The notes beneath the pieces are model-generated. The model saw nothing but the letters and a program-made list of their open reading frames with translations, was not told where the DNA came from and made no database searches. The position numbers were made by a program, and so were the translations under genes. 64,000 nt of DNA from Atriophallophorus winterbourni (lineage: Eukaryota; Platyhelminthes; Trematoda; Plagiorchiida; Microphallidae): the NCBI GenBank assembly GCA_013407085.1, contig JACCGJ010004943.1, forward strand, positions 1 to 64,000, in the 5' to 3' direction. Of the stretch, positions 19,091-29,778 are shown in pieces. The first letter of the stretch is position 1. Every line of letters starts with the position of its first letter.

Positions 19091-19408
19091 CTACTATACC
19101 TGGTGTCGGGCCCGGGGGCTGGTGCTTAAGGTGGGAGGCGGGTTTTCGGATCTGCTGAATCCAGGAGTACCACCAAGCATTCAGTCTGCCGGTTGCATGC
19201 GAAGACGAACGTTGATTACACTGAAGGCAAATGTTTTAGGTGGCAGGCGGGTCTTCGGGTCTGCCAACTCCAGAGATACCACCAAACATTTGATCGTCGA
19301 GTCGCTGTCATTGGTCGCGCAGGTACACGGTCCGGGTATCCAGGTAGAGGAGAGCCCCGCAGTTCAGTGTTTGTGTCTCTACTTGCTTTTCAGATTTTGA
19401 GGAATTTT

Positions 19409-19417
19409 GGTGGGCGG
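19409..19417 (+). other. Candidate polypurine tract
   Basis: Purine-rich GGTGGGCGG directly before the 3' LTR, expected as the primer for plus-strand synthesis. Conserved in the array copies. Confidence 0.55.
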
Positions 19418-19979
19418 TGTATGAATCCGCGTCGATGTCTTGAAAATTCCTCTTTCGGTCCAGCAAGATCAAACGAACTGGAGACATTTGTTCCCACCCT
19501 ACACCCCTGTTCCTTAGCAAGTTTTTTGTGTCATAATTTTCAAGTGATATTTTTTGTTTGTTTTCCAAATTGAAAATAACATTTAAACTAAATGTTAAAT
19601 CTGTGAGAGTTTTCTTTCCCGAACATTGTTCCTTTGTTCAACTGCACTTCGGCTTCCGCACATTTTGATTTGTCCGTTACCCGTGTTTACCGTTATTGGA
19701 AAACGGTGATTTTTTGTGCTCTCAACTGAGCTGTTTGACTACCGTTTATTGGATGCGTTGGGTTTGCATTGAAACCTGTATTCGATTACCGTTGAGGTTT
19801 GTTATATTTTGCTTTTCAATCGTCTTTGTCAATATAGTACAGCGTAAATTGACGTATTGTTCTGATTTGGGATCGATTCGTAAACGCTCGTCACTCCCGG
19901 TAGAAGATTCTCGTGGCTCGTAGCAGGCAACTAGTTTCCGTGACAGAAACTATTCCCTGGTGACGATTTGGTCGCTACA
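19418..19979 (+). repeat. 3' LTR of the BEL/Pao-type element
   Basis: 562 bp, ends GCTACA, followed by the ACAGT duplication at 19980-19984. Confidence 0.9.
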
Positions 19980-20277
19980 ACAGTCTTCACCGTTAGCTAG
20001 TCGGATTGAGCACCAGAGTGTATCCAGTAACACGATGTCTGGATCCGTAATCTCACGGCAAGGAAGGTTTTGGCTATAATACAAAGCTACTCCTCCTCTG
20101 GTTTCACGGTCACGACGAATAAGTGACATTCCTGGTAATTCAAGTTCACTATTTGTTTGCTGAGTCTGCAGCCACGTTTCCGTTACGGCGATGATGTCTG
20201 GTGAACATCTCAAAAGCTGCACGCAGTTCACCGATTTTGTTTCTGAGACATTGTGCCTTGGTGTAGATGCATTTCAT
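19980..20277 (-). pseudogene. CR1-like ORF2, N-terminal part (LINE D)
   Basis: The ORF2 ATG is at 20277 (MKCIYTKAQCLRNKIGEL), the usual endonuclease opening. A frameshift near 20220-20235 precedes SPDIIAVTETWL, which carries the catalytic Glu. The frame then runs up to the insertion junction and resumes at 17054. The ORF1 stop is about 60 bp upstream at 20340. Confidence 0.8.
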
Positions 20278-20339
20278 AGTTGTTTTTCTCAACAAGGATG
20301 GGGTGTGCGGAAGAAGGCTAGTGGAGTGCAGAATATATG

Positions 20340-21872
20340 TTAGGCCGACTCCTCCAGAGTCGGCAAATGAAGGTTTTTTGCTTGCAGGGATGCTTGATCG
20401 TTTTGGGGTTGTACTGTTGGAACACAGTGATCTATCGTATCGGCTGAAATTGTTTCTGACACGTCAACAACTGTTTCTATTGAGCTTAGTGGTGCATCTA
20501 TCTTTCCAATATGGTGTTTCGATGCACCTAGTCTAATTTCTCGTGGGATTATTCTGCGGCCATTTTCCCAACGAGTTTTGACCGTGTTCAACATATCATT
20601 ACGCAAGAACGTTATTTTAAGGGGCTTAGGACCGATGCCCTTATAATTCGTAGATTTGGGGATGCGGAACGTGTCCGTCACAGCTACATCATGCAAACCA
20701 AGTATATCACTGAGGAATCTCCATTGTAACTGATCATGTTTGCGCTGCACTGCTTTATCAGTTGCTTCATCAGCTTCTGGAACTCCCAAAAGGATTATAC
20801 TTCGATCATCCCTCTGTTTCGTTTGGTTTTGTTGCTGGTCCTTTCGGGCCCTTTCCCACCAGGGCACATCAGCAAAGATCCTTGCAGTGGTCTCTGAACG
20901 CTCCTTACGCAGGAGAAATGCGGATAGTAAGATGTTTTCAAGATCCCTTTCAGAGCGAACCGTGATTCTAAGCAATCTTGGCTGGCCCAGATTTGAAGAA
21001 GTAGGTTTACGGCTTAGTCGTATCAATGATAAAGGTTCAACTGGCTCCAAGTCCATGTTGTTGCACAACCTTTTCCATTCTTCTTTATCGTGCTTTAGCC
21101 TCTCCCCTAGTAAGGTAGCACTCGTTTCCTTTACGTTGGTGCAAATCACACTCAGTCCATGGACTGAATGTACACTCTGTGTTTGGCTTTTTCGCTGGTT
21201 GCTGGACGTTTCAACTACCTTAGATCGAATACCTATATTGTCCACTTTCGGAGTGTTTTGCACGATGACTTTTGGTTTTGAACCTAAGGGTTTTCGCTGA
21301 TTCTTCAGGTGAGCAGGTGGCTTTGGCTTCGTATCTTTTTGTTTTTTGGGATGTTTTGGGCAGACAGGCCTTTAACAGTCGCATTTGTAAAGGTGGCCTT
21401 TTGATGAAAAGGACGCTCCTCAAGACACTCAGGCACAGTTGCAACAGCTGAACATTCGTGTTGAAAGATCGAAGATTTAGCGTTTATCTGACTGGTATTA
21501 CCGTCAGTGGTTTCCGATTTATTGAAAAACATACTGGCAAACTGAGAATTTCGAGTCTCTACCGATGTTTTCAACGTTTGTATGGTAAGCTCTAAGCTCA
21601 GCATCCGATCATCCAGGTTGCTTTGCGCAACACTTGTTCGAGCAGTTAAATCTGCGTTTGGTTTAGCTCTACAACACCTAGCATACACCAGGCATGTTTT
21701 CATCCATCAGGATCGATAGCGCATCCGATGTCAATGATTTGTCGCATTTTGCGTGGCATTTGTGGGAACAGTTTTGACACGTGACAGATTTGACCTTACC
21801 ACTGACGACTTTCATGCAGACGACGCACGTTTCACGAACATCAAATTGTTTCATGTTAACGGGGTCAACCAA
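20340..21872 (-). pseudogene. CR1-like ORF1: zinc finger plus two RRM-like modules (LINE D)
   Basis: From ATG 21872 the product has a PHD-like cluster (CVVCM, CQNCSHKCHAKC). A frameshift near 21690 leads to a heptad-like stretch (LDDRMLSLELTIQTLKTSVE) and another shift follows near 21300. The last ~300 residues are open to 20340 and contain two similar modules beginning SVICTNVKE and SIILLGVPE, each with QW(R)/EWKRL, RL and PRLLRI or PLKITF blocks, as in LINE A. Broken by at least two frameshifts. It was an RNA-binding ORF1 protein. Confidence 0.75.
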
Positions 21873-22210
21873 AAGTACAAATCAGAGCACAAAAATCGAT
21901 ACGGCTGCGGTTGGTTTGTGTGGTATTGGGCGGAGTTGACGGAAAATGACGGGTTGTCAGAAAATTTCGTCACTCGATTTAGCTGCTAATTTGCCAGATT
22001 CCCTTTGAGATTTTTGGCGTGAATTTGATATCACGTTGTGTATTTCACCGAGTAGTTCCCGACAGTGATAAACACTAATGGGGTAATCGAACAGCAGAAA
22101 CACAAAAGCGATTCCAATAAACGAACAAACTGTAGAAAAATCCACGGTTGACGTACACAAAGAACGACACGTCGCAGATGGATGATTCTTGTATGAATAG
22201 ATCCGACAAC
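21873..22210. other. No gene seen
   Basis: May include the 5' UTR of LINE D. No coding character or repeat recognised in the remaining ~300 bp. Confidence 0.4.
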
Positions 22211-23938
22211 GGAACAATGGTTTATTGCAGTAAAAAAGCGTACAAGCTTAAAATAACCGCAGGATGGTATGGTGTTTAATAAAGCAAGCAAAAGTGAAAA
22301 ATATGAAGCGAGTGTCATAAGAGGATAATAGAGCGATAGTTTTTGTGGCGTTAGAGCATAGCTTAAAAAAACCACAGGGTGTTATATACAGTGCGGTGAA
22401 AATAAAACAGGGAGTATCATCTAGTACGGGGGCGGGAAGGCCATATAGCGGGCCACACTCGCTTGGAAATTGCGTCTTCCCGAATTTGCGAGGCGGTAGC
22501 AGGGGAAACGGAGGCATCGTGGTTGCGTTGGACCTGTAAACAAGTGAAACAGAAAGTTAAATGGAGTACATGCTAGGCATCAAGGGATTTTGTAATGGAG
22601 TTCTTGAAGGAAGGAGTCGATTTTGTGTTTAAACACGGTTAAGGAAGGAGCCGATACCACATCCTCTGGTAATTTGTTCCAAAGAGCACAAACACGCACA
22701 GAGAAAAAGTACTTTCGGCAGTTGATACGGGACTGTTTCAAGCAAAGTCTGTGGGAGTGACCGCGCAAATGCATCGTCTTGGTATTGCGGGAGAATAGGG
22801 AAAATCACGGGTGGGTTGGTGAGGACATGATCTGATAGAGATAGATAAGATCACCACGGGTCCGGCGATACTGCACAGGAAACATTTTCAATATTTCCAA
22901 TCGTTGGGGATATGGAATGAAGAACAATCCTCTGACAAGTTTCGTCGCACGCCGTTGAGGTGCCTCCAACAACTTTTGGTCTTTGATCAACCATGGGCTC
23001 CAGGCCTGGATAGCATATTCCAAATGTAGCCGAAGAATAGCTTTTAAAAGAATAGGAAAACATCGTGGCTCCAAGTGATTGAATGCTCTGCGCAGGAGAC
23101 CCAACATACTATTGGCAGTGTAGGCCATTTTTCTACAGGTGGCTGAGACGGATAACCTAGACTCAACAATGATTCCCAAGTCACGTTCAGCGTTGCTAAC
23201 CTGGAGCGACTGACTACCAAGATGATAGTGTGGAGTACTGCCAGCGCGAGTAAAAAGGACACGGCATTTCGATACGTTAAAGGGGAGATTATTCGTGACT
23301 GACCATGAGTGGAGTGTGTTGAGGTCCGCTTGCAGTAGATCCATGTCAGTACGGCTGTAAATCGTTCGCCATATTTTGACATCATCTGCATACAGCAAGA
23401 CAGTGAATGAAGGGAATGTGTCAAATCGTCCACAAAGATGAGGAAAAGATTCGGTCCTAAAACAGAACCCTGCGGAACGCCACTAGGGGTAGCAAACAGG
23501 GTTGAGAGAGAGCCGTTAACACGCACACGTGCCGATCGTTTACAGAGGTAACATTTTAACCACGACAAGAGCTTGCCGGAAATTCCCAGCGAAACAAGCT
23601 TCTGCAGAAGTATCCGGTGGTCGACCCTGTCAAACGCCTTGGAGAAATCCAAATAAATCACATGGACTTCCCGACCATTATCGACTGCGGTCGTCCACTG
23701 ATCACGAGCAAGCATAAGATTTGTAAGGCACGATCTACGACGGCGGAAGCCATGTTGATTATCGGATAAGAGTTGAAATGTATCAACGTGATGCCGTAAT
23801 GCGTCCACAATAATAGATTCCATTATTTTGGATACCACGGACAATAGGGTGATGGGGCGATAGTTGCTGACATCGGAGCGTGAACCACCCTTGTTAATAG
23901 GAGAAATGGATCCACACCTCCACTGGACGGGAACACAA
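22211..23938 (-). mobile_element. CR1-like LINE 'A2', 5'-truncated copy of A
   Basis: Closely matches 4233-5956 of LINE A from the 3' terminus up to the RT. The match breaks at 23938, where A continues into its endonuclease-RT linker. Minor length differences exist in the 3' UTR. 5' truncation is typical of incomplete target-primed reverse transcription. The 8-bp tail is reduced to about one unit. Confidence 0.9.
22580..23938 (-). pseudogene. CR1-like ORF2 fragment, RT to C-terminus (LINE A2)
   Basis: Starts within the RT at VPVQWRCGSISP and runs to the same C-terminus as A (LQELHYKIP). A small deletion near 23402, just before the active-site segment MLYADDVKIW, shifts the frame, and a further break lies near 22780-22805. 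It lacks the endonuclease and cannot function. Most residues are identical to A by eye. Confidence 0.88.
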
Positions 23939-24057
23939 GCTTTCAGATAGATATCCAAAATTCAAACCGATCGGATGGAAACCAAGAAAGTTATATCCAA
24001 AAATATCGGAGGTCAAAATTAATCCTCCCGCACGTCACGTCAAGACAACGAAAAAAG
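23939..24057. other. Short unassigned sequence
   Basis: About 120 bp between LINE A2 and the first recognisable satellite sequence. No match to other parts of the window seen. Confidence 0.4.
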
Positions 24058-24139
24058 TATAAAAAACTCATATTTTTGTGAAGTGATTTTTCACATTTTT
24101 GTCGAAATTTGTCAAAGACCAGAAGTTATGGTCTTACAC
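24058..24139. repeat. Satellite fragment left of LINE E
   Basis: About 80 bp matching the satellite stretch that reads ACTC(A)GATTTTTGTGAAGTG and GTCGAAATTTGTCAAA, also seen near 43930-43990 and 46430-46490. It breaks at TTACAC and resumes at 27169. Confidence 0.75.
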
Positions 24140-24160
24140 TCAATAGTCAATAGTCAATAG
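24140..24160 (-). repeat. 7-bp tandem tail of LINE E
   Basis: On the plus strand CAATAGT repeated three times, at the very 3' end of the element next to satellite DNA. Confidence 0.7.
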
Positions 24161-24403
24161 TATATTTTGGTGAAAAAAGCGACAAGCTTAAAAGAAAACC
24201 ACAGGATGTTGTACACATGGATTCGAAAGTTCAGGGTTAAAATTAAGGTCCGAATGAAGAAAAACGTTGATACTGTGAGGGATGGGGATGCGAGCACCAC
24301 AAAAACTTGGTTGATACTTCCAGTTGAAAGTAGTTTGTGCGCTGAAAATCGGAAAAAAGTGCAGTATCTTAGAGTATAGAAAGTTATAAAAAGTTATAGC
24401 TTT

Positions 24404-27168
24404 TCAAACGTTATGAAGCAAATGAAACAAGTGCATATCTAAACGGTCTTTAAAAAGAGAAAGGGAAAGGGCAGACACAACAAAAAGTGGTAGACTGTTC
24501 CAGGTTTGTGCAACACGAACGGCAAAAAAGTGTTTATGACAGTCCAACCTGCTTTGTTGATGGGCGATTTTTAAATCATGCCCACGCGTACGATTGCCGG
24601 TAGCAAGCACAAGCAGTTCTTTACAGGGATGGCATTCTACAGTGAGTATCCTGTACGCCAGTATCAAGTCGCCACGGATTCGACGGTACTTGGATGAAAA
24701 TAGGTTTAGTGCAGTGAGACGATCTTCGTAAGTATAACACTCAAGCCCCTTTACCAGTCTCGTGGCATGGCGTTGAGGCCGCTCAAGTACAAGTTCGTCA
24801 CGCTTCAGCCACGGATGCCAGACGGAAACCGCATACTCCAAATGAGGGCGAACGTACGAATTTAGGAGGGCTGGAAAGAAGCGTATGTCAAACCGACCGA
24901 GAGCTCGCTTCAGTAGACCAACGTTTCGATTCGCCACACGTGATGCCTTGATACATTGAGCCGAACATCCGAGGTCGTTCTGAACTAACACACCAAGGTC
25001 TCTCTCTTGTCGACTAGCGAGGAGCTGGACATCACCCAGGGTATAAATGGGGTTACCCTCTTTTCGGATGCGAAGTACATGACATTTTTCAGCATTGAAC
25101 GGTAAATGGTTCGCTACCGACCAGGCGTGAAGGGAATTTAAATCAGACTGCAACTCGCTAATAGCGTTTGGGCAAGAAAGCTCGCGCCATATTTTGATGT
25201 CATCAGCAAACATTAGAAATGGGGATGTCACTTGTTTGCCGATGTCATTGACGAATAAAAGAAAAAGTCTTGGTCCAAGAACCGATCCTTGGGGTACTCC
25301 ACATTCAGTAGGGAAGGTCTCAGAAAGCGTCTCACGCACCCGCACACGAAGAGTCCTGGAGAACAGAAATGCAGCTATCCATGTCAAGAGTGGAGGGCCA
25401 ATTCCAAGAGTACGTAGCTTATGAAGAAGTACCGCGTGGTGAACTCTGTCAAAAGCCTTAGAAAAATCAAGGTAGATAACGTCCACTCCGTATCCATGGT
25501 TGACTGATCTGGTCCAACTGTCTCTAGCTAGGAGTAAATTTGAAGTGCATGAATGACCCCGGCGAAATCCATGCTGCTCACTAGTGATCAGATCCGAGTA
25601 TTCGAATGCGCTCATTATATCTTCTGCAATGATCGACTCCATAATTTTGGACAGCACCGGAGTTAATGTAACTGGCCGATAATTCCCTGCGTCACTGCGG
25701 TTACCTCCTTTGAATATTGGAGTTATTATTCCTTCCTTCCAACCGTCTGGCACTGCAACCGTGTCTAATAAGCGCTGAAAATACAACGCAAGAGGTTCAG
25801 AAATGGCATCAGCGACTGCTTGTACCGCCTTTGGCGTGATTTGATCGATTCCTGCAGAAGAATTTGCACGAAGCAGCAATATCTGCTTTTTTACTCGGGC
25901 AGCAGTAAATGTTACCGATGAAATATGGAAGGGAGGATCAAGCTGCAAAAATAGCGGTAACTCTTTTGCCGAATTGCGGAAGATTGGCATGAAATGCGCT
26001 CTCAAGGCATTTGCGGCCTCCTTCATACTTGTGGTCGGACCTTCATCAGTTTATAGTGGCGGGATACCAGAGCGAACCTGTTGCTGCTCGTTGATATACT
26101 TATATAGTGACTTTGGGTTACACGCAAACCGGTTTGCAAGGAAAGTCTGGTGGTGCAGCTTGTCTTGGCGTACCAGTGTAGTACAATAATTACGAAAATG
26201 CTGGTAGCACTCCCAATCGGATAGCAATTGACTCACTTTGAAGCGATTCCATGCAGCGTTTCTATAACACATCCATTTGCGTGTTCTACTGCGTACGGAA
26301 GAATTGTGAGGTTTCGATTTCAAGGGAATTGTCTTAGCCACAGAAGAATGGCTCAGAAGCAAGTGCCATCTTGTTACAAATTCAGTCCAAGTCGCTGTAG
26401 GAGTGTCATTAAGCAAAAAATCAAAAGTGTTAGCTGACATGATGTGTCGAAAAGTATTATAATTTGTTACAGTCTTGATCTTAGCAGACGTTTGAACTGG
26501 ATAGCTCGCATAACAAGTGTAACAGAACGTTAGGACAACATGATCACTTTTCCCAAGCGGTGGTTCAATGTGTGTTTCTTCAATCATCAGCTCTTCATTG
26601 GTTAGCAGCAAATCCAGGAGAGAAGGTACATCTCCTCCACGGATTGTTGTAGGTTCGCGCACATGGTTATATAGCGGGTGAGTTGATATAAGTCCATCAA
26701 GTTCCGTTGCAAAGAAATCACTTGCATGTATTGTTGATAAACTAGGCGAATTAAAGTCTCTCATCAGTAATACATGACTGTATTTTAAAGATAAAGCATG
26801 TCGCATGGACTCAATAAGTTTCCTATCAGCATCAGGATGGTTTTGCGGAGGGCGGTAAACGACACCCAGGAGAACATAATCCTGCTTTTTGAGATGAATA
26901 CGACACCAAAGTGAGTCTACAAGAGGTAAGCAGTGAGGAGATAGAGGTTCACAAATAAATGAGGATGCAAAATATAAGAGAACCCCGCTGCCTTTGGTAG
27001 GACGATCGTTACGAATGACTGACATTCAAGTGAGTAAAATTTCCGCGTCTGTTACAGAATCCGACAACCAAGTCTCGGTAATAGCAATGAGATCAAAGGG
27101 GTGAGAAGCATGCGAGTACGCAATTCTGGGAGTTTGCTGATGAGACCTTGAGCGTTTGTGTATAAACA
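24404..27168 (-). pseudogene. CR1-like ORF2: endonuclease and RT (LINE E)
   Basis: Same lineage as A and D. The N-terminus has LYTNAQGLISKLPEL, then a frameshift near 27105, an in-frame TGA just before MSVIRNDRP (27025) and an in-frame TAA at 26051-26053 (after SGIPPL). The rest is open to 24404. The endonuclease GDFN motif reads RDFN; GKSDH is intact. The RT has IITPIFKGGNRSDAGNYRP, LDFSKAFDRVHH, CGVPQGSVLGP and the active site LMFADDIKIW (25199-25210). Because only a few point lesions separate it from an open frame, the copy is only moderately old. Confidence 0.85.
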
Positions 27169-27776
27169 AACATATTTCGCTCCAAACGCTTGCCAGAGAA
27201 GTTTCAATCTTCTTAACCCGAGTGGTTTTGTGAACACAATATTTGCTTCTAAATATTATTTTCTATATTTTTTTCTAACTGGACATTTTAACATACTTTC
27301 TTGTACCATTAGGCACAATACTATGTGTAGGGTATTGAAACAGACAATATCAAGCTCGGCACATCGAAACCGAGGAACCAGAAAGCAAAAATGAAAGGGA
27401 TTATACATCTTCAAAATTCAGAATAATATTATAAAAATTATTAGAAATATTAGTGTAAAACGAACGCCAAAAATACCGCCTTTTGAGTCAAAACTCACAA
27501 TTTTTTTAATACTCTCTCGTTATGAAAGTTTTGTTGACTTACGACCTATGAAACTCACTTTAAAAATGTGCGGAATATGGTGCCAAAAGTAAAAAAACTT
27601 AGATTTTTGTAAAATGATTTTTTCAATTATTGTCGAAATTTGTCAAACACATTTAGAAAGCGTCTCTTACATTTCGCTCACAACGCTTGCCAGGAAAGAT
27701 TCAATCTCCTCACACTAAATGGTTTTGTGAACACAATATTTTCTTCTTACTATTAGTTTTTATATTATTTATAAGT
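27169..27776. repeat. Satellite block between LINE E and LINE G
   Basis: One and a bit ~500-bp monomers. The anchor (ACGCTTGCCAG) occurs near 27187 and 27688. Ends with ATAAGT at 27776, where LINE G begins. Confidence 0.85.
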
Positions 27777-27799
27777 TTATAAGGTTATAGAGACTGACA

Positions 27800-29377
27800 C
27801 TGGGAAAGCTGAGGTGTTTGCATCGCAATACCAATCAGTTTACGCAATAGAGCCTACCACATCCTGCAAACAAATATCGCCGACGGAAGTAATGGCCAAT
27901 TTTGAGATCACGGCTGACATGGTGCGAATCCTCATCGAACATCTAAAGGTATAGACATCTCCAGGTCCTGATGGTATTCACCCTGCCATATTAAAAACTT
28001 TATCGAGGATCATCAGTTCACCTTTAGCCGCTTTATTCCAAATTCTAATCAATTCGAGGCGTCTACCAGAGGATTGGAAAATGCGTATAGTAAAGCCGAT
28101 GTTCAAAGCTGGGAGTTTATCACACCCTGTAAATTACCGTCCTGTTACACTTACGTCTGTCGTAGGCAAATTGCTGGAACGGATTGTAAAGGATAAGATA
28201 GAACAGTATTTGCGCGAGACCCAACAATGCTCGAATGCCCAACACGGCTTCACGGAAGGCCGCTCATGTATCTCCAATCTACTGACCGCCCGAAAACATT
28301 GGCGCAGAAGCTTGACGCTAGTGTGCCAGTTGATGTAGTCTTCATCGACTTCAGTAAAGCATTCGAACGTGTTCCACATCAGAGGCTTATTTGGAAAATA
28401 AGAATGTCTGGTATAGAGGCTTCTTTGCTTGCTTGGATTAAGGATTTTCTTATCGGAAGGCGAAGCCTCGTTGAAGTCAAAGGGGCCAGATCTGCATCCT
28501 TTATCCCAACTTCTGGTGTACCACAAGGATCCGTTCTGGGGACAACCTTGTTCAAACTCTATGTGAGTGACCTTCCTGGTATTCTGAACAGTAGTTGTCT
28601 CTTATTTGCAGATGATCTGAAGGTGTGGGCTTCTGTCACGACTGCCGCTCACGCTTCTTACTTGCAAGATGATTTGAATGCACTTCGGAGTTGGACTGAC
28701 AGATGGATGCTTCCGATTAATGAAAAGAAGTGTGCTATCATGCACATCGGGAGCAACAACATGCGACATGCATATCATTTGGAGGGCCATGGTCTCAGGA
28801 TAGTTGATGTAGAGCGAGATTTGGGGGTGATGGTAACTTCATCCCTCAAAACTGCGGAGGATACTGCCAGAAAGGTCGGTTCTGCCAGCCGCATGTGGTG
28901 GGCATTGAGACGATCCTTCTTAGAGATAAATCCCAAAGTTTTTCAAGTTCTGTATAGCTCTCACGTCAGACCAATATTAGAATTTGGGCTTCCGGTGACC
29001 TATCCGTTAACCAAAGGGGAGAAGGATCGTCTGGAGAAAGTAGAAAGGAGGGCTACCAAGTGCGTGAGGGGTATGTTTCTTATTCCCTATGACGACCGGT
29101 TGCGGGAACTCAAACTTTTCCTACTGGAATATCAAAGAATGCGATATGATTTGCTGGTCACGCGGAGAATCCTGCTTGGATATTACGGAACGGAACTTCA
29201 ACAATTCTTTTCGGTATCCAAGGACTCCAGAACTAGAGGTCATTCGCTGAAGTTGCAGAAGCGCCGGACGGAACACCTGAAGCCATCGTTTACTCTGTCG
29301 ACCAGAGTGGTCGATATTTGGAATGCACTCTCCGCTGATGCATTTGGGGCAGTCACCGAAGAGCAGTTTAAACATAT
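27800..29377 (+). pseudogene. CR1-like ORF2 fragment: reverse transcriptase (LINE G)
   Basis: Starts truncated before the RT (EVFASQYQSVY). An in-frame TAG interrupts it before SPGPDGIHPAI near 27950, and a frameshift lies near 28290. The RT motifs are FKAGSLSHPVNYRP, IDFSKAFERVPH, SGVPQGSVLG and the active site LLFADDLKVW (28605-28616). The C-terminal domain (RPILEFGLPV, ATKCVRGMFLIPYDDR) reaches the insertion point at FKHI. The last ~20 residues lie beyond the inserted LTR element at 34161-34222. Not functional. Confidence 0.85.
29374..29377. repeat. Target-site duplication ATAT (left)
   Basis: ATAT before the 5' LTR, matched by ATAT at 34161-34164 after the 3' LTR. Confidence 0.7.
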
Positions 29378-29721
29378 TGTAGCGTTTACCATTTCCATAC
29401 ATTTTGTATCGTCGTTTTACTAAACTGCAACCGCATAAAATTTAAATATACACTTTTCCGTCCAACCGCGTGTCGTTCGTTCTGCCTCGTTGTGCTAGTC
29501 GACTGATCTGTGCTGACTGTTCTGTGCTGACTGTTTTGTGTTGACTGTTCTAAAGGAGTCGAGCTCCTTTTCAGCTGTCTCCGGACCTTTTCTCATCACT
29601 CGTTGTCCGTCTTGGATTTATTCGGAGCAGATTATTCTGTGTGTAGTGTAATATACTTCTTCACTGTCCGTGAGTTTTCATTGTCATATTTTGATTCTTC
29701 ATTGATATTTTTTCCGCTACA
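29378..29721 (+). repeat. 5' LTR (CsRn1-type element 2)
   Basis: 344 bp, TGTAGCG...CGCTACA. Contains about four copies of a 14-bp unit around GACTGTTCTGTGCT (29500-29550); the 3' LTR has about three. Confidence 0.85.
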
Positions 29722-29725
29722 TAAT

Positions 29726-29738
29726 TGGTGAGCCCGAT
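29726..29738 (+). other. Primer binding site, tRNA-Trp-like
   Basis: TGGTGAGCCCGAT starts 4 nt after the LTR. It is nearly the complement of the 3' end of tRNA-Trp (TGGTGACCCCGAC in vertebrates), the primer reported for the CsRn1 clade. The other Ty3 element here has the same site at 56001. Confidence 0.55.
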
Positions 29739-29778
29739 ATTTGTATTTCCTTTCGCTCCTATATCAATTTTTTTCATC

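Larger units (their letters stand above)
17055..19979 (+). mobile_element. Gag-only BEL/Pao-type LTR element, complete with both LTRs
   Basis: 2925 bp: 562-bp LTRs (17055-17616 and 19418-19979, TGTATG...GCTACA), 1801 bp of internal DNA and a 5-bp ACAGT duplication. The internal part holds a 56-bp minisatellite leader and a gag ORF with a DUF1759-type domain. No protease, RT, RNase H or integrase is present, so it must rely on an autonomous relative. The LTRs differ at roughly 20-25 positions by eye (about 4%). It is inserted in ORF2 of LINE D. The same family forms the tandem array at 35835-43630. Confidence 0.9.
14569..21900 (-). mobile_element. CR1-like LINE 'D', interrupted by a BEL/Pao-type element
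   Basis: A minus-strand two-ORF LINE of the A/E lineage. ORF1 covers 20340-21872; ORF2 covers 19980-20277 and, after a 2.9-kb insertion, 14569-17054. The insertion (17055-19979) is flanked by ACAGT on both sides, and the ORF2 frame is continuous once it and one ACAGT are disregarded. Other lesions are single-base frameshifts. The 5' end is not defined; 21873-22210 may contain its 5' UTR. Confidence 0.85.
24140..27168 (-). mobile_element. CR1-like LINE 'E', 5'-truncated, inserted in satellite
   Basis: Contains nearly all of ORF2 and a 3' UTR ending (minus sense) in a 7-bp tandem repeat at 24140-24160. ORF1 is absent; the 5' end falls at the start of ORF2 (KYVCLYTNAQG). Satellite sequence of the same monomer phase flanks both ends, so the insertion point lies inside one monomer. 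Confidence 0.85.
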
